Of a stretch of DNA of 64,000 nt, positions 8,702 to 17,051 are shown one piece after another (the first letter of the stretch is position 1; each line of letters starts with the position of its first letter). The position numbers and the translations under genes were made by a program. Source of the DNA: Devosia crocina (GTDB lineage Bacteria; Pseudomonadota; Alphaproteobacteria; Rhizobiales; Devosiaceae); contig NZ_FPCK01000003.1 in the NCBI RefSeq assembly GCF_900116545.1, forward strand, positions 372,001-436,000, read 5' to 3'. The notes below the pieces were generated by a model that worked only from the letters and a program-made list of their open reading frames with translations, made no database searches and was not told the DNA's origin.

Positions 8702-9298
8702 ATGTGGCGGATCGGGGTCACAGGATCGATCGCGACCGGCAAGAGCACGCTGCTGGCCGCTTTTGCCCGCGAGGGTATCCCGACACTTTCCGCCGACGCG
8801 GTCGTCGCCAAACTCTATTCCGGAGCTGCCGTTGCTCCGGTTTCACAGCTGTTTCCGGGCGTCGAGGTCGATGGCCGGATCGATCGGCAGGCTCTTGCCG
8901 CGCGCCTTGCGCAGGATCCTGCCGGCTTCAAGGCACTGGAAGCGGTTGTCCATCCCCTGGTGCGGAAAGAGATCGCAGCCTTTCTCGATAACCACGAACA
9001 ACGTGGGAGCATTGCTGCTGTCGTCGAGGTCCCGCTGCTTTTCGAGAGCGGCTATGATTATGGCTTTGATGCCATTGCCGTCACGTTCGTGGACGAAGCC
9101 ACCCAGCGCCAGCGCATCATGGCCCGTCCGGGCATGACCGTGGAAAAGTACGAGGCGCTTCTTGCCCGGCAGATGCCGCAGGACGAAAAGAAGAAGCGCG
9201 CCACCTATCTTTTCGACACCGCGCGTCCCCGCCGGGAAATCGACGCCATGGTTGCGGCGCTGATGGCAGCCATAAGGGCCAGAGAGGCAAAGCCATGA
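8702..9298 (+). CDS. coaE: Dephospho-CoA kinase
   Basis: Last step of coenzyme A synthesis: phosphorylates the 3'-hydroxyl of dephospho-CoA. I start it at the ATG at 8702 (198 aa, MWRIGVTGSIATGKST) because this places the Walker A loop at residues 7-15. The longer open frame that begins inside aroE has no family resemblance. The conserved SADAVV segment follows near residue 32, and HPLVR and the VVEVPLLFE segment come later. Its stop overlaps the dnaQ ATG by 4 bp. Confidence 0.96.
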   Translation: MWRIGVTGSIATGKSTLLAAFAREGIPTLSADAVVAKLYSGAAVAPVSQLFPGVEVDGRIDRQALAARLAQDPAGFKALEAVVHPLVRKEIAAFLDNHEQRGSIAAVVEVPLLFESGYDYGFDAIAVTFVDEATQRQRIMARPGMTVEKYEALLARQMPQDEKKKRATYLFDTARPRREIDAMVAALMAAIRAREAKP

Positions 9299-10005
9299 TC
9301 CGCGAAATCGTGCTCGATACGGAAACCACGGGCCTTTCGCACGCCGAAGGCGATCGCCTCGTGGAAATCGGCTGTGTCGAGCTGATCAATCACATCCCCT
9401 CGGGCCAGACCTTTCACGTCTACATCAATCCCGAGCGCTCCATGCCCGAAGAGGCATTCCGCGTTCACGGGCTGAGCGAAGAATTTCTCCGCGACAAGCC
9501 CGTGTTCAAGGCCGTCGCCGATGAATTCCGCGACTTTGTCGATGGTGCCCGGCTGATCATCCACAACGCCCCTTTCGACATGGGATTTCTCAATGCTGAA
9601 CTGGGTTGGGCCGGTCTGCCGACCCTGAGCAATGACGTGATCGATACGGTCATGCTGGCGCGCAAGAAGCATCCCGGGGCGCGCGTCAGCCTCGATGCGC
9701 TCTGCAAGCACTATGGCATCGATAATTCCCGCCGCACCTTGCACGGCGCCCTGCTCGACAGTGAGATTCTCGCTGAGGTCTATCTCGAGCTGATCGGCGG
9801 CAAGCAGGTGAGCCTGGCCTTGATGGCCGAGGCCGAGGGTGACGGCAGTGAAGGCTTGGCGACGCGGGTCGCCGCCCTGCCCCGCCCGGTGCCGCTGCCG
9901 CCCCGCATCCGCCCCGAGGAAGCCACCGCACATGAGGCGTTCATCGCCAAGATGGGCGAAAGCGCCATCTGGGCGCAATATGCTGAACGCGCAGCGGCAG
10001 AGTAG
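9295..10005 (+). CDS. dnaQ: DNA polymerase III epsilon subunit (proofreading exonuclease)
   Basis: DEDDh 3'-5' exonuclease that proofreads for the replicative polymerase. The 236-aa protein has the exonuclease I motif LDTETTGLSHAEGDRLVEIG (residues 6-25), exo II IIHNAPFDMGFLNAEL near residue 91, and exo III with H in HGALLDSEILAEVY near residue 150. The C-terminal tail is the short linker that meets the alpha subunit. It overlaps coaE by 4 bp. It is convergent with secB. Confidence 0.97.
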   Translation: MIREIVLDTETTGLSHAEGDRLVEIGCVELINHIPSGQTFHVYINPERSMPEEAFRVHGLSEEFLRDKPVFKAVADEFRDFVDGARLIIHNAPFDMGFLNAELGWAGLPTLSNDVIDTVMLARKKHPGARVSLDALCKHYGIDNSRRTLHGALLDSEILAEVYLELIGGKQVSLALMAEAEGDGSEGLATRVAALPRPVPLPPRIRPEEATAHEAFIAKMGESAIWAQYAERAAAE

Positions 10006-10078
10006 CGTCTTATTCCTGCCAAACCCTTCACGCTGCCGCAAAGGGCGATGGCGTGCCCGCAAGCACTGACTTATCCAA

Positions 10079-10107
10079 CAAAAAACCCCAGCTCGCGCCG
10101 GGGTTCT
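10079..10107 (-). terminator. Intrinsic terminator of secB
   Basis: On the minus strand a GC stem (ACCCC with GGGGT around GGCGCGAGCT) is followed by a run of six Ts (plus-strand A run 10080-10085). It lies just past the secB stop. On the plus strand no T run follows, so it serves secB rather than dnaQ. Confidence 0.8.
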
Positions 10108-10128
10108 CCAGTTCGCCAAAACTTGAAT

Positions 10129-10641
10129 TCAGTTCGGCTTGACCTCGGCATCGGCCGGGGCGCCGTCCTGCTGCTTGGCAGCGAGCGCGGCAAGGTTCTG
10201 GCGATAGATCGCCATGAAGTCCACCGGCTCCATCATCAGCGGCGGGAAGCCGCCTTGCTGGGTCACGCTGGCAAGCACCTGGCGGGCAAAGGGGAAGATC
10301 AGGCGCGGGCACTCGACCATCAGCAGGGTCGATAGCTGCGCCTCGGGGATGTTCTTCATCCGGAACACGCCGCCATAAACCAGTTCGACATTGAAGAGCA
10401 CGGTTTCTTCGCGATTGGCCTTGGCCTTGAGGTTCAGCTCCACAGCATAGAGCTCGTCGGTCTGCTTCTTGACGCCCACCGAGATCGACACGTTGAAGGC
10501 CGGATTGCCGCCACCGGCCAAGATGGAGCCGGGGGCACCCGGATTTTCGAAGGACAGATCGCGGATATATTGACCCACGAGGTTCATGCTGGGGGCATTG
10601 CCGGGCTGCGGCGCGGCTGCGTCCTGATTTTCTTCGGCCAT
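10129..10641 (-). CDS. secB: Protein-export chaperone SecB
   Basis: Tetrameric cytosolic chaperone that keeps preproteins unfolded for SecA. The 170-aa protein has the core YIRDLSFENPGAP near residue 25 and the conserved FPFARQVLASVTQQGGFPPLMMEPVDF segment near residue 116. The N-terminal AAAPQPGNAP tail and C-terminal Ala-rich tail are typical of alphaproteobacterial SecB. A rho-independent terminator follows. The position near dnaQ and fxsA is conserved in Rhizobiales. Confidence 0.97.
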   Translation of the reverse strand: MAEENQDAAAPQPGNAPSMNLVGQYIRDLSFENPGAPGSILAGGGNPAFNVSISVGVKKQTDELYAVELNLKAKANREETVLFNVELVYGGVFRMKNIPEAQLSTLLMVECPRLIFPFARQVLASVTQQGGFPPLMMEPVDFMAIYRQNLAALAAKQQDGAPADAEVKPN

Positions 10642-10732
10642 GTCAGGTCCTTCTTGAGATGGGGAGAGCGTTCCTTGGCCGGCTGGCTAGCATCTTTGCC
10701 ACAGGCGGACAAGCAATCACGGGGATCAAGCG

Positions 10733-11194
10733 CTATTTGCGCTGCCAGTCGTCGTCATCAAGATCGATGGTCGAGGGCGCATCGATCCGCGTCGGCGTGT
10801 CATTAACCGGATAAGTACGATAGGTGGCCGTCGTCTGCACGACACGCACATTGCGCGTTAGGGCTCGGTACAGCCACTTGCGCACTGGAGGGACAAGCAG
10901 CGCCAGGGCAATAGCATCGCTCATGAACCCGGGGATAATCAAAAACACCGCGGCTATGGCCAGCACCATGCCATCGAACAGTGCCTCGCCCGGAACCGTG
11001 CCGGTGCTGACATTGGCGCGCATGCGGTTGAGCACGCCCAGCCCCTGCTGGCGCAGAACGATGATCCCGAGCAAGACCGCCGCCACGATCAGCACCAGGG
11101 TCGGCACCACACCGATAAAGCGGCCCACAACGATGAACAGGGCAATTTCGGCCAGGGGCCAGGCCAGAAGCAGAAGAGGAGCAAAGCGGAGCAA
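10733..11194 (-). CDS. fxsA: FxsA family membrane protein
   Basis: Cytoplasmic-membrane protein of the FxsA family, named for suppression of F exclusion of phage T7; its cellular role is unclear. I start it at a TTG at 11194 (153 aa, LLRFAPLLLLAWPLAEIALFIVVG), preceded by an AAAGGA ribosome-binding site. The longer frame up to 11311 would add 39 charged, non-membrane residues. About three hydrophobic segments and the conserved GEALFDGMVLAIAAVFLIIPGFMSD block (roughly residues 70-95) support the family. The C-terminus is polar and acidic. It is divergent from the Tim44-like gene. Confidence 0.9.
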   Translation of the reverse strand: MLRFAPLLLLAWPLAEIALFIVVGRFIGVVPTLVLIVAAVLLGIIVLRQQGLGVLNRMRANVSTGTVPGEALFDGMVLAIAAVFLIIPGFMSDAIALALLVPPVRKWLYRALTRNVRVVQTTATYRTYPVNDTPTRIDAPSTIDLDDDDWQRK

Positions 11195-11266
11195 GGCAGA
11201 TCCTTTGCAGCATTTATCGCGGCAAATTGCACCAGGCCGCATGTGAACTGGTTTTGGGCTAAAGCT

Positions 11267-11284
11267 TTTCCTATATATAGGAAA
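11267..11284. promoter_or_regulatory. 18-bp perfect palindrome between fxsA and the Tim44-like gene
   Basis: TTTCCTATATATAGGAAA is a perfect inverted repeat in the 157 bp divergent intergenic region. Its centre lies 81 bp from the fxsA start and 77 bp from the Tim44 gene start, so it sits midway. It could be an operator or an AT-rich promoter core. The role is inference. Confidence 0.5.
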
Positions 11285-11351
11285 CAGACACGCGCTCGGC
11301 GAGCGCTCCACCGCCCTTTTTGGGCGCCCCGCTATTCAGGTGCACCTTTTC

Positions 11352-12074
11352 ATGGACGAATTTCTCGATCTGCCCACCCTCATTGCCATCGTGGTAGCAG
11401 TCTTCGTGCTATTTCGCCTGCGTTCGGTTCTGGGAACGCGGACCGGCAATGAACGCCCGCCGATCGATCGGAGCCGCTCGACGCCCACCGAAAAGAACGC
11501 CAATGCCGATGAAACGGTGGTGCCGATTCGCCCGCGCCCAGCCGATGCCCCCAATCTCGATGACGAGCGCCGCGCCCGCAAGCTCGAGGCCGAGATCGAA
11601 CAGGCTTCCGCCGGAAATGCCGATCTTGCCCAAGGCCTGCGCGCCGTATCGGAAGCAGACCCCACCTTTACGCCCAAGTCATTCCTTGAAGGCGCCAAGC
11701 AGGCCTACGAGATGATCGTCACCGGTTTTGCCGAAGGCGATCGCCAGACGCTCAAGAACCTTCTCGACAAGGATGTTTATGACAGCTTTGCCCGCGCTAT
11801 CAGCGAGCGCGAGGCGGCCGGGCAAAAGAACGATTTTACCTTCGTCGGCCTGCCCAAGATTGCCATTGTCGGCGCCGAATACGACAAGAAGAACGTGCTT
11901 GTGACCGTCGATTTCCACGCCGAGGTGGTGTCCGCCATCCGCGACAAGGATGGCAACCTCGTCGAGGGCAATGCCGACCAGGTCCAGACCATCGCCGACG
12001 AGTGGACCTTTGCGCGCAATCCCAAATCGCGCGATCCGAACTGGAAGGTCATTACCACGAGCCAGCTCGACTGA
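11352..12074 (+). CDS. Tim44-like domain protein (TimA type)
   Basis: Membrane-anchored Tim44/TimA family protein related to the mitochondrial import motor subunit Tim44 and found throughout alphaproteobacteria. From the ATG at 11352 it has 240 aa. An in-frame GTG at 11340 is a less likely start. One N-terminal transmembrane helix (TLIAIVVAVFVLF, residues 8-20) is followed by RLRSVLGTRTGNERPP and a charged linker. The C-terminal Tim44 domain (about residues 105-238) includes FLEGAKQAYEMIVTGFAEGD and DEWTFARNPKSRDPNWKV. In Rhizobiales it is usually followed by mltA; here the Smr gene follows directly after 21 bp. Confidence 0.92.
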   Translation: MDEFLDLPTLIAIVVAVFVLFRLRSVLGTRTGNERPPIDRSRSTPTEKNANADETVVPIRPRPADAPNLDDERRARKLEAEIEQASAGNADLAQGLRAVSEADPTFTPKSFLEGAKQAYEMIVTGFAEGDRQTLKNLLDKDVYDSFARAISEREAAGQKNDFTFVGLPKIAIVGAEYDKKNVLVTVDFHAEVVSAIRDKDGNLVEGNADQVQTIADEWTFARNPKSRDPNWKVITTSQLD

Positions 12075-12095
12075 TATCCCGGCAGGCGCTCCAAT

Positions 12096-12677
12096 ATGTC
12101 CAAGCGCGACCCTAAGCGCCTGCCGCATGACTTTCACCTTTGGACCAAGGTCTCGGAAACCGTCGAGCCCCTGCGTCGCAAGGGGCTCCTCAAACTCGGC
12201 TCCGGTCCCCTGCCCCTTCCTGAGCCCGAACCGGCTCCCGCCATCAAGGCGCCGCCCAGGCGAGGCCGGCCCAAAGAACCGTTTCTTCCGCCCTACCAGG
12301 CGCCCAGCCAGCCCGCCCGCGTAATCGACCGGGAGGTCGATCCGGCGATCCACAAGAAAGTCCGGCGCGGCCGTATCGATATCGATGGAACGATCGATCT
12401 TCATGGCATGACCCAGGCGCAGGCGCGCGAAACCCTGCGCCGCTTCATCGGGTCCCGTGCGGCCCGCGGTGACCGCACGCTGCTTGTCATCACCGGAAAA
12501 GGGGCAAAAACCGAAAACGACTACATTGCCGCCATGACCGAGCGGGGCATCCTGCGCACCATGCTGCCGATCTGGCTTTCCGAACCGGGTCTTTCGCATC
12601 TGATCTCGGGCTGGAGTCTTGCCGCCCGCGGACATGGTGGCGAAGGCGCCTGGTATGTACGCCTGAGGCGCCCGTGA
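12096..12677 (+). CDS. Smr/MutS2-type domain protein
   Basis: Protein with a C-terminal Smr domain, a predicted nuclease or nucleic-acid-binding fold. It has 193 aa with a basic, proline-rich N-terminal half (KRDPKRLPHDFHLWTKVSETV). The Smr domain starts near residue 92 with TIDLHGMTQAQARETLRRF (the HGM motif) and continues to LLVITGKGAKTE. The stop overlaps the GTG start of the Xre gene by 4 bp, so the two are coupled. Substrate unknown. Confidence 0.9.
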   Translation: MSKRDPKRLPHDFHLWTKVSETVEPLRRKGLLKLGSGPLPLPEPEPAPAIKAPPRRGRPKEPFLPPYQAPSQPARVIDREVDPAIHKKVRRGRIDIDGTIDLHGMTQAQARETLRRFIGSRAARGDRTLLVITGKGAKTENDYIAAMTERGILRTMLPIWLSEPGLSHLISGWSLAARGHGGEGAWYVRLRRP

Positions 12678-13042
12678 CTCCGCTCGGCGCCAAATTGCGG
12701 GCATTGCGCGAAGCGCGTGGCATTTCCCTCAAGGAAATGGCGGCAGCCCTCAGCGTTTCGAGCGCCTATCTGTCCGCGCTCGAACACGGCAAGCGCGGCA
12801 CTCCCACAAGCTTCCTCCTCCACCGCATCATCGCCTTTTTCAATATCATCTGGGATGAAGCGGAGGAACTGCAGCGCCTGGCCGAGATTTCCGATCCCAA
12901 AGTGACGATCGATACTGGCGGCCTCAACCCCGAAGCCACGGAATTGACCAATCGGCTGCGCGACAATATCGACCGATTGGAGCCGGAAGACTTGCGATTT
13001 CTGCGGGATGAGCTGGTCAGACGGAGCGGGCCGAAGCGGTAG
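12674..13042 (+). CDS. Xre-family helix-turn-helix regulator
   Basis: A 122-aa DNA-binding protein with GTG start. The HTH occupies about residues 5-60 (KLRALREARGISLKEMAAALSVSSAYLSALEHGKRG). The remainder is a short helical tail with no recognised effector domain. It is coupled to the upstream Smr gene. The Smr-Xre pair next to Tim44 is conserved in Rhizobiales. Target genes are not evident. Confidence 0.88.
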   Translation: MTPLGAKLRALREARGISLKEMAAALSVSSAYLSALEHGKRGTPTSFLLHRIIAFFNIIWDEAEELQRLAEISDPKVTIDTGGLNPEATELTNRLRDNIDRLEPEDLRFLRDELVRRSGPKR

Positions 13043-13083
13043 GCGCGCCTTCACCCATCGGCTCCACATCTACAAAAAGGTGG

Positions 13084-13106
13084 ACCACCCGGACAAGCCG
13101 GGTGGT
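13084..13106. terminator. Hairpin between convergent xre and hslU
   Basis: A perfect 9-bp stem (ACCACCCGG / CCGGGTGGT) with a 5-base loop. It lies between convergent genes. There is no T run, so an intrinsic terminator is only possible. Confidence 0.45.
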
Positions 13107-13141
13107 GACGATGCTGTCGGAGCTCGATCTCCGACCAAGTC

Positions 13142-13164
13142 ATTGCCCGATTTATCCGGGCAAT
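13142..13164. terminator. Second hairpin between convergent xre and hslU
   Basis: ATTGCCCG pairs with CGGGCAAT around a short loop (8 bp stem). It is 28 bp before the hslU stop. It may act on either strand; there is no strong T run. Confidence 0.4.
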
Positions 13165-13191
13165 CCAATCTGTTCTAGTGCCACGAAGGCC

Positions 13192-14496
13192 CTAGAGCAC
13201 GAACTTGCTCAGGTCCGTATCGCCGGCGAGAACACCCACCTTCTCCCGCACGAAATCGGCGTCGATGGTGATGGTCTGCCCCGCCTTGTCGGGCGCATCG
13301 AAGGAGATTTCCTCGACCAGCCGCTCCATCACGGTCTGTAGCCGCCGCGCGCCGATGTTCTCGACCGATGAATTAACCTTGACCGCCGCATCCGCAATGG
13401 CCTCGATCGCATCGGTGGTGATCTCCAGCGTCACCCCCTCGGTCGACATCAGCGCCACATACTGACGCACAAGGCTTGCCTCGGTGTCGTTGAGGATGCG
13501 GATGAAATCTTCGCGTGTCAGCGCTTTCAGCTCCACGCGGATTGGCAGGCGGCCCTGCAATTCGGGCAAGAGGTCGCTGGGCTTGCTCACATGGAAGGCG
13601 CCCGAAGCGATAAAGAGAATATGGTCGGTCTTGACCGGCCCATGTTTGGTCGAGACGGTCGTCCCTTCGATCAGCGGCAGGAGATCGCGCTGCACGCCTT
13701 CGCGTGAGGGCCCGCCCTGCACGCCGCCTTCGCGCGCGGCAACTTTGTCGATCTCGTCGATAAAGACGATGCCGTGGTTTTCAACGAGTTCGATCGCCTC
13801 GGCCTTGAGCTGTTCCTGATCCAGGAGCTTGTCCGCCTCTTCGGCCACCAGCGGTTCATACGCCTCCTTGACCTTGATCTTGCGCTTGACCCCGCGCCCG
13901 CCCATGGCCTGCTTGAACATGTCCGACAGGTTGATCATGCCCACGCCCCCCTGCATGCCGGGGAAATCGAATCCCTGCGGCGCAGTGGGCGTCATCTCGA
14001 TCTCGATGTCCTTGTCGTCGAGTTCGTTGTTTCTGAGCTTGTTGCGGAAGCTGTCACGCGTCGAGGGCGTGGCCGACGTGCCGACCAGCGCGTCAAGCAC
14101 CCGCTCCTCGGCATTGTGATGGGCCTGGGCCTGCACATCGCGACGGCGCTTGTCGCGGAGAACGGTGATCCCGGCTTCTACGAGATCGCGCACGATCTGC
14201 TCGACGTCACGGCCGACATAGCCGACTTCGGTGAATTTGGTGGCTTCGACCTTGACGAAGGGGGCTTGAGCGAGGCGCGCGAGACGGCGCGAAATCTCTG
14301 TCTTGCCAACTCCGGTCGGCCCGATCATCAGGATGTTTTTCGGCGTTACTTCCCGACGCAATTCGGGAGAAAGCTGCTGCCGGCGCCAGCGATTCCGCAG
14401 GGCCACCGCAACAGCGCGCTTAGCATCGTGCTGACCGACAATATTGCGATCGAGCTCCGAAACGATCTCGCGCGGCGAAAAATTGGTTTCACTCAT
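13192..14496 (-). CDS. hslU: HslU, ATPase subunit of the HslUV protease
   Basis: AAA+ unfoldase that feeds substrates into the HslV peptidase; heat-shock protein quality control. The 434-aa protein has the N-terminal [34 protein letters not shown] block, Walker [11 protein letters not shown] near residue 55, Walker [10 protein letters not shown] near residue 246, and an intermediate domain from about residue 105 to 240. It ends with the short LSKFVL tail that docks into HslV. A GNAT gene lies between it and hslV, an arrangement also seen in other Rhizobiales. Confidence 0.98.
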   Translation of the reverse strand: MSETNFSPREIVSELDRNIVGQHDAKRAVAVALRNRWRRQQLSPELRREVTPKNILMIGPTGVGKTEISRRLARLAQAPFVKVEATKFTEVGYVGRDVEQIVRDLVEAGITVLRDKRRRDVQAQAHHNAEERVLDALVGTSATPSTRDSFRNKLRNNELDDKDIEIEMTPTAPQGFDFPGMQGGVGMINLSDMFKQAMGGRGVKRKIKVKEAYEPLVAEEADKLLDQEQLKAEAIELVENHGIVFIDEIDKVAAREGGVQGGPSREGVQRDLLPLIEGTTVSTKHGPVKTDHILFIASGAFHVSKPSDLLPELQGRLPIRVELKALTREDFIRILNDTEASLVRQYVALMSTEGVTLEITTDAIEAIADAAVKVNSSVENIGARRLQTVMERLVEEISFDAPDKAGQTITIDADFVREKVGVLAGDTDLSKFVL

Positions 14497-14521
14497 TGTT
14501 TTATCACTTTCGATTGGTGCC

Positions 14522-15037
14522 TCACTGTTGGATCGGGTCCCGATCCAGGAAGCGCACCATCAGGTGTTCGTCCACATATCGACCGTTCACGAAGAGGTAG
14601 CGGGGCTCGGTCGCATAGGTTGCAAAGCCCAGCTTTTCGTAAAGGCGAATGGCCGGCTGGTTTTCCGACCAGACGCCAAGATGGACCTGGATCACGTGCT
14701 GCCGCGCATGCTCGACAAGGTGTTCGACGAGCGCGCGCGCCATTCCGGTGCCCCGATGCTCGGGCCGCACATAAACCTGAAGCATCCAGCCGCGATGCCG
14801 TTCTTTGGCGCTTCCGCCTTGTTCGAATGCGTTGATGCCGCCCAGCGAGCCGTCGGGCAGCACCGCGCCGAAAACCGTCAAAGAATCGAGCATCTGGGCG
14901 ATCTCGCCCATCGACGTCTGCTCGAAAGCTTCGGCTGAGGACAAGAATGCTTCTGGATGATTGAACAGAGCCTCGTGGCGGATCGCGCGGTAAGAGTCGA
15001 GGTCGTCTGGGTTGAGGCGCCGGATGGAGTAGGTCAC
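14522..15037 (-). CDS. GNAT family N-acetyltransferase
   Basis: Predicted acetyl-CoA-dependent acetyltransferase, 171 aa. The GNAT fold is indicated by the N-terminal [21 protein letters not shown] segment and the acetyl-CoA-binding motif [28 protein letters not shown] near residues 85-110. Motif B ([28 protein letters not shown]) follows. It lies between hslV (4 bp upstream) and hslU (25 bp downstream) and is probably co-transcribed with the protease. The substrate is unknown. Confidence 0.9.
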   Translation of the reverse strand: MTYSIRRLNPDDLDSYRAIRHEALFNHPEAFLSSAEAFEQTSMGEIAQMLDSLTVFGAVLPDGSLGGINAFEQGGSAKERHRGWMLQVYVRPEHRGTGMARALVEHLVEHARQHVIQVHLGVWSENQPAIRLYEKLGFATYATEPRYLFVNGRYVDEHLMVRFLDRDPIQQ

Positions 15038-15041
15038 GGGC

Positions 15042-15596
15042 TCAGAGCTCGATGCTTTCGACCGTCACATTGCCGTTGGTGTAGACGCAAATCTCCTCGG
15101 CGATCTTCATGGCGCGGCGCGCGATCTCTTCGGCATCGAGCTCGGTCGCCTGATGCAGGGCAAGAGCCGCAGAATGCGCGTAATTGCCGCCCGAGCCGAT
15201 GGCGATAACGCCGTGATCGGGAGTCAGAACGTCACCATTGCCGGTCAGCACCAACGTGTCGGTCTTGTCGGCCACGATCATCATGGCTTCGAGCTTGCGC
15301 AAATAGCGATCGGTGCGCCAATCCTTGGCCAGCTCAACGGCGGCGCGCATCAGTTGATCGGGATATTGCTCGAGCTTGGCTTCGAGACGCTCGAAAAGGG
15401 TAAAGGCATCCGCGGTCGATCCGGCAAAGCCGCCGATCACCTTGCCACCCGCGAGGCGCCGCACCTTCTTGGCGCCATGCTTCATCACGGTGGGGCCCAT
15501 GGAAACCTGGCCATCGCCGGCCACCACGACCTTGCTGCCCTTGCGCACGGAAACGATCGTCGTCCCGTGCCAGCCGGGGGATTGCTGTTCACTCAT
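15042..15596 (-). CDS. hslV: HslV, peptidase subunit of the HslUV protease
   Basis: Proteasome-beta-like threonine peptidase. I start it at the ATG at 15596 (184 aa, [20 protein letters not shown]). The frame continues upstream to 15782 without family resemblance. Removal of a short propeptide would expose the catalytic Thr of the TTIVSVRKG segment (residue 12). [22 protein letters not shown] and [18 protein letters not shown] are family signatures. First gene of the hslV-GNAT-hslU unit. Confidence 0.97.
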   Translation of the reverse strand: MSEQQSPGWHGTTIVSVRKGSKVVVAGDGQVSMGPTVMKHGAKKVRRLAGGKVIGGFAGSTADAFTLFERLEAKLEQYPDQLMRAAVELAKDWRTDRYLRKLEAMMIVADKTDTLVLTGNGDVLTPDHGVIAIGSGGNYAHSAALALHQATELDAEEIARRAMKIAEEICVYTNGNVTVESIEL

Positions 15597-15664
15597 TGGG
15601 GAAATTACTCCGAACTGTTGTCTGATATTTAGGAACCACCCGATCGATTGCAACCGGGCGAAAC

Positions 15665-15775
15665 CCACCTCTCCTCTGCAGGAGAGATCGACGTGCAGCG
15701 GCAGGAGGGGGCACCTCTGATCCCTTTCGCTTTCGAAGAGAGATGGCTCGGCGAAGCCAACTCGGTGAGGTTGCG
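15665..15775. repeat. Degenerate family-A palindromic repeat
   Basis: Part of the 256 bp hslV-hisB divergent gap. It contains a CCTCTCCTCTGCAGGAGAG hairpin and a GAGAGATGGCTCGGCGAAGC half with CTCGGTGAGG, resembling the family-A elements elsewhere in the window but decayed. Confidence 0.5.
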
Positions 15776-15852
15776 CTCCCACTGTCCCCTAACCCAATCT
15801 TCACGCCCCTCTGCATATCTGCTACGGAGCCGCCGACCTTCGGAGACACCCC

Positions 15853-16440
15853 ATGCGCACCGCCACCATCGCCCGCCAGACCAACGAGACCGAAATCTCT
15901 GTCTCGATCGATCTCGATGGCACCGGCACGCACAAGATGAAGACCGGGGTCGGTTTCTTCGACCACATGCTCGACCAGCTCTCCCGCCATTCGCTGATCG
16001 ATATGGACATCACCTGCAAGGGCGATCTCCACATCGACGCCCACCATACGGTCGAAGATGTCGGCATTGCCCTCGGCCAGGCGATCAGCCAAGCGATCGG
16101 CGACAAAAAGGGCATCCGCCGCTACGCCTCCTGCGATTTGCCCATGGACGGCACCCTGACCCGCGCCGCGCTCGATGTCTCGGGCCGGCCCTTCCTTGTC
16201 TTCAAGGCCGCGTTCAGCCAGGGCAAGATCGGCGAGATCGACACCGAACTCTTTCGTGAGTTCTTCCAGGCCTTCGCCATTAACGCCGGCATCACGCTGC
16301 ATATCGAAAACTTCTACTTCGACAACAATCACCATCTGGCCGAGTCCATGTTCAAGGCCGTGGCCCGCGCCCTGCGCGACGCCCTAGAGATCGATCCCCG
16401 CCAGGCCGACCGCGTGCCGAGCACCAAGGGTACGCTGTAA
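15853..16440 (+). CDS. hisB: Imidazoleglycerol-phosphate dehydratase
   Basis: Dehydrates imidazole glycerol phosphate to imidazole acetol phosphate in histidine synthesis. The 195-aa monofunctional form starts [23 protein letters not shown]. Both metal-binding motifs are present: [18 protein letters not shown] (about residues 35-52) with [16 protein letters not shown], and later [16 protein letters not shown]. It is the first gene of the his cluster. The phosphatase domain of enterobacterial HisB is absent, as normal here. Confidence 0.97.
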   Translation: MRTATIARQTNETEISVSIDLDGTGTHKMKTGVGFFDHMLDQLSRHSLIDMDITCKGDLHIDAHHTVEDVGIALGQAISQAIGDKKGIRRYASCDLPMDGTLTRAALDVSGRPFLVFKAAFSQGKIGEIDTELFREFFQAFAINAGITLHIENFYFDNNHHLAESMFKAVARALRDALEIDPRQADRVPSTKGTL

Positions 16441-16462
16441 GACGGCCCCGCTCCTTTTGCTA

Positions 16463-16536
16463 CCGTCACTATCGGGCTTGTCCCGGTGGTCCATGCGGCG
16501 GTGAGATGGATTACTGGGACAGGCCGGCAGTGACGG
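16463..16536. repeat. Family-C imperfect palindromic repeat (hisB-DUF2628 gap)
   Basis: Two arms of about 31 bases, beginning CCGTCACT and ending AGTGACGG, pair imperfectly around an 11-base loop. The element has the look of rhizobial intergenic palindromes of the CCGTCA...TGACGG type. The rest of the 254 bp gap (16537-16694) contains no other feature I can support. Confidence 0.6.
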
Positions 16537-16694
16537 CGGGTAAAGCGATAGTGCCAATTGGCGTCCACTCGCTCACCCCGCCCCTCGAGACTTCGCTTGG
16601 CTACGCACCTCAGGATGAGGTCTTGGGCCCCCCGCCCTTCCCCCTTTGCCTTTTTTGCACTAAGTGGACCTCATTCCGTCCTGGGAGTGCCCCC

Positions 16695-17051
16695 GTGACC
16701 CTTTATGCCCTCTACCGTTCCGTCGATGATCCCACTGCCCTGCCCGTGGCGGTCAGCGAGCGCTTCTCCTGGTTTGCTGCTCTCCTGCCCCCGGTTCATG
16801 CGCTGGTCCATAGGCTCTGGGCACATCTAAGTTTCTTCCTTCTGGCCCTTGTCGCCATCGTCCTTGCCGCACCTTTTATCGGCGCCGATGCGGGCACGGG
16901 GCTCTACGCCGTTCTCGCCATCGCCTGCGGCTTCGCCGCCCCCGGAGCGCGCCGCCGCAGCCTGCAGCGGAGTGGCTTTGTTCCGCTCGGCCATCGCTTT
17001 GCCCGGGATATCGATACCGCCCGCATTGCAGGATTTGAGGTGCGCTCATGA
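16695..17051 (+). CDS. DUF2628 family membrane protein
   Basis: Small membrane protein of unknown function, 118 aa from the GTG at 16695 (MTLYALYRSVDDPTALPVAVSERFSWFAALLPPVHALVHRLW). The frame is open to 16506, but the upstream part overlaps a palindromic repeat and is not conserved-looking. Two hydrophobic segments lie at about residues 45-65 and 68-85. The FSWFAALLPPVHALVHRLW block is typical of DUF2628. Its stop overlaps the hisH ATG by 4 bp, so it is coupled to histidine genes. DUF2628 proteins between hisB and hisH are common in Rhizobiales. Confidence 0.82.
   Translation: MTLYALYRSVDDPTALPVAVSERFSWFAALLPPVHALVHRLWAHLSFFLLALVAIVLAAPFIGADAGTGLYAVLAIACGFAAPGARRRSLQRSGFVPLGHRFARDIDTARIAGFEVRS

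Noticed and set aside
16506..16694. N-terminal extension of the DUF2628 gene
   Set aside because: The extension reads through a palindromic repeat; the GTG at 16695 gives the family start.
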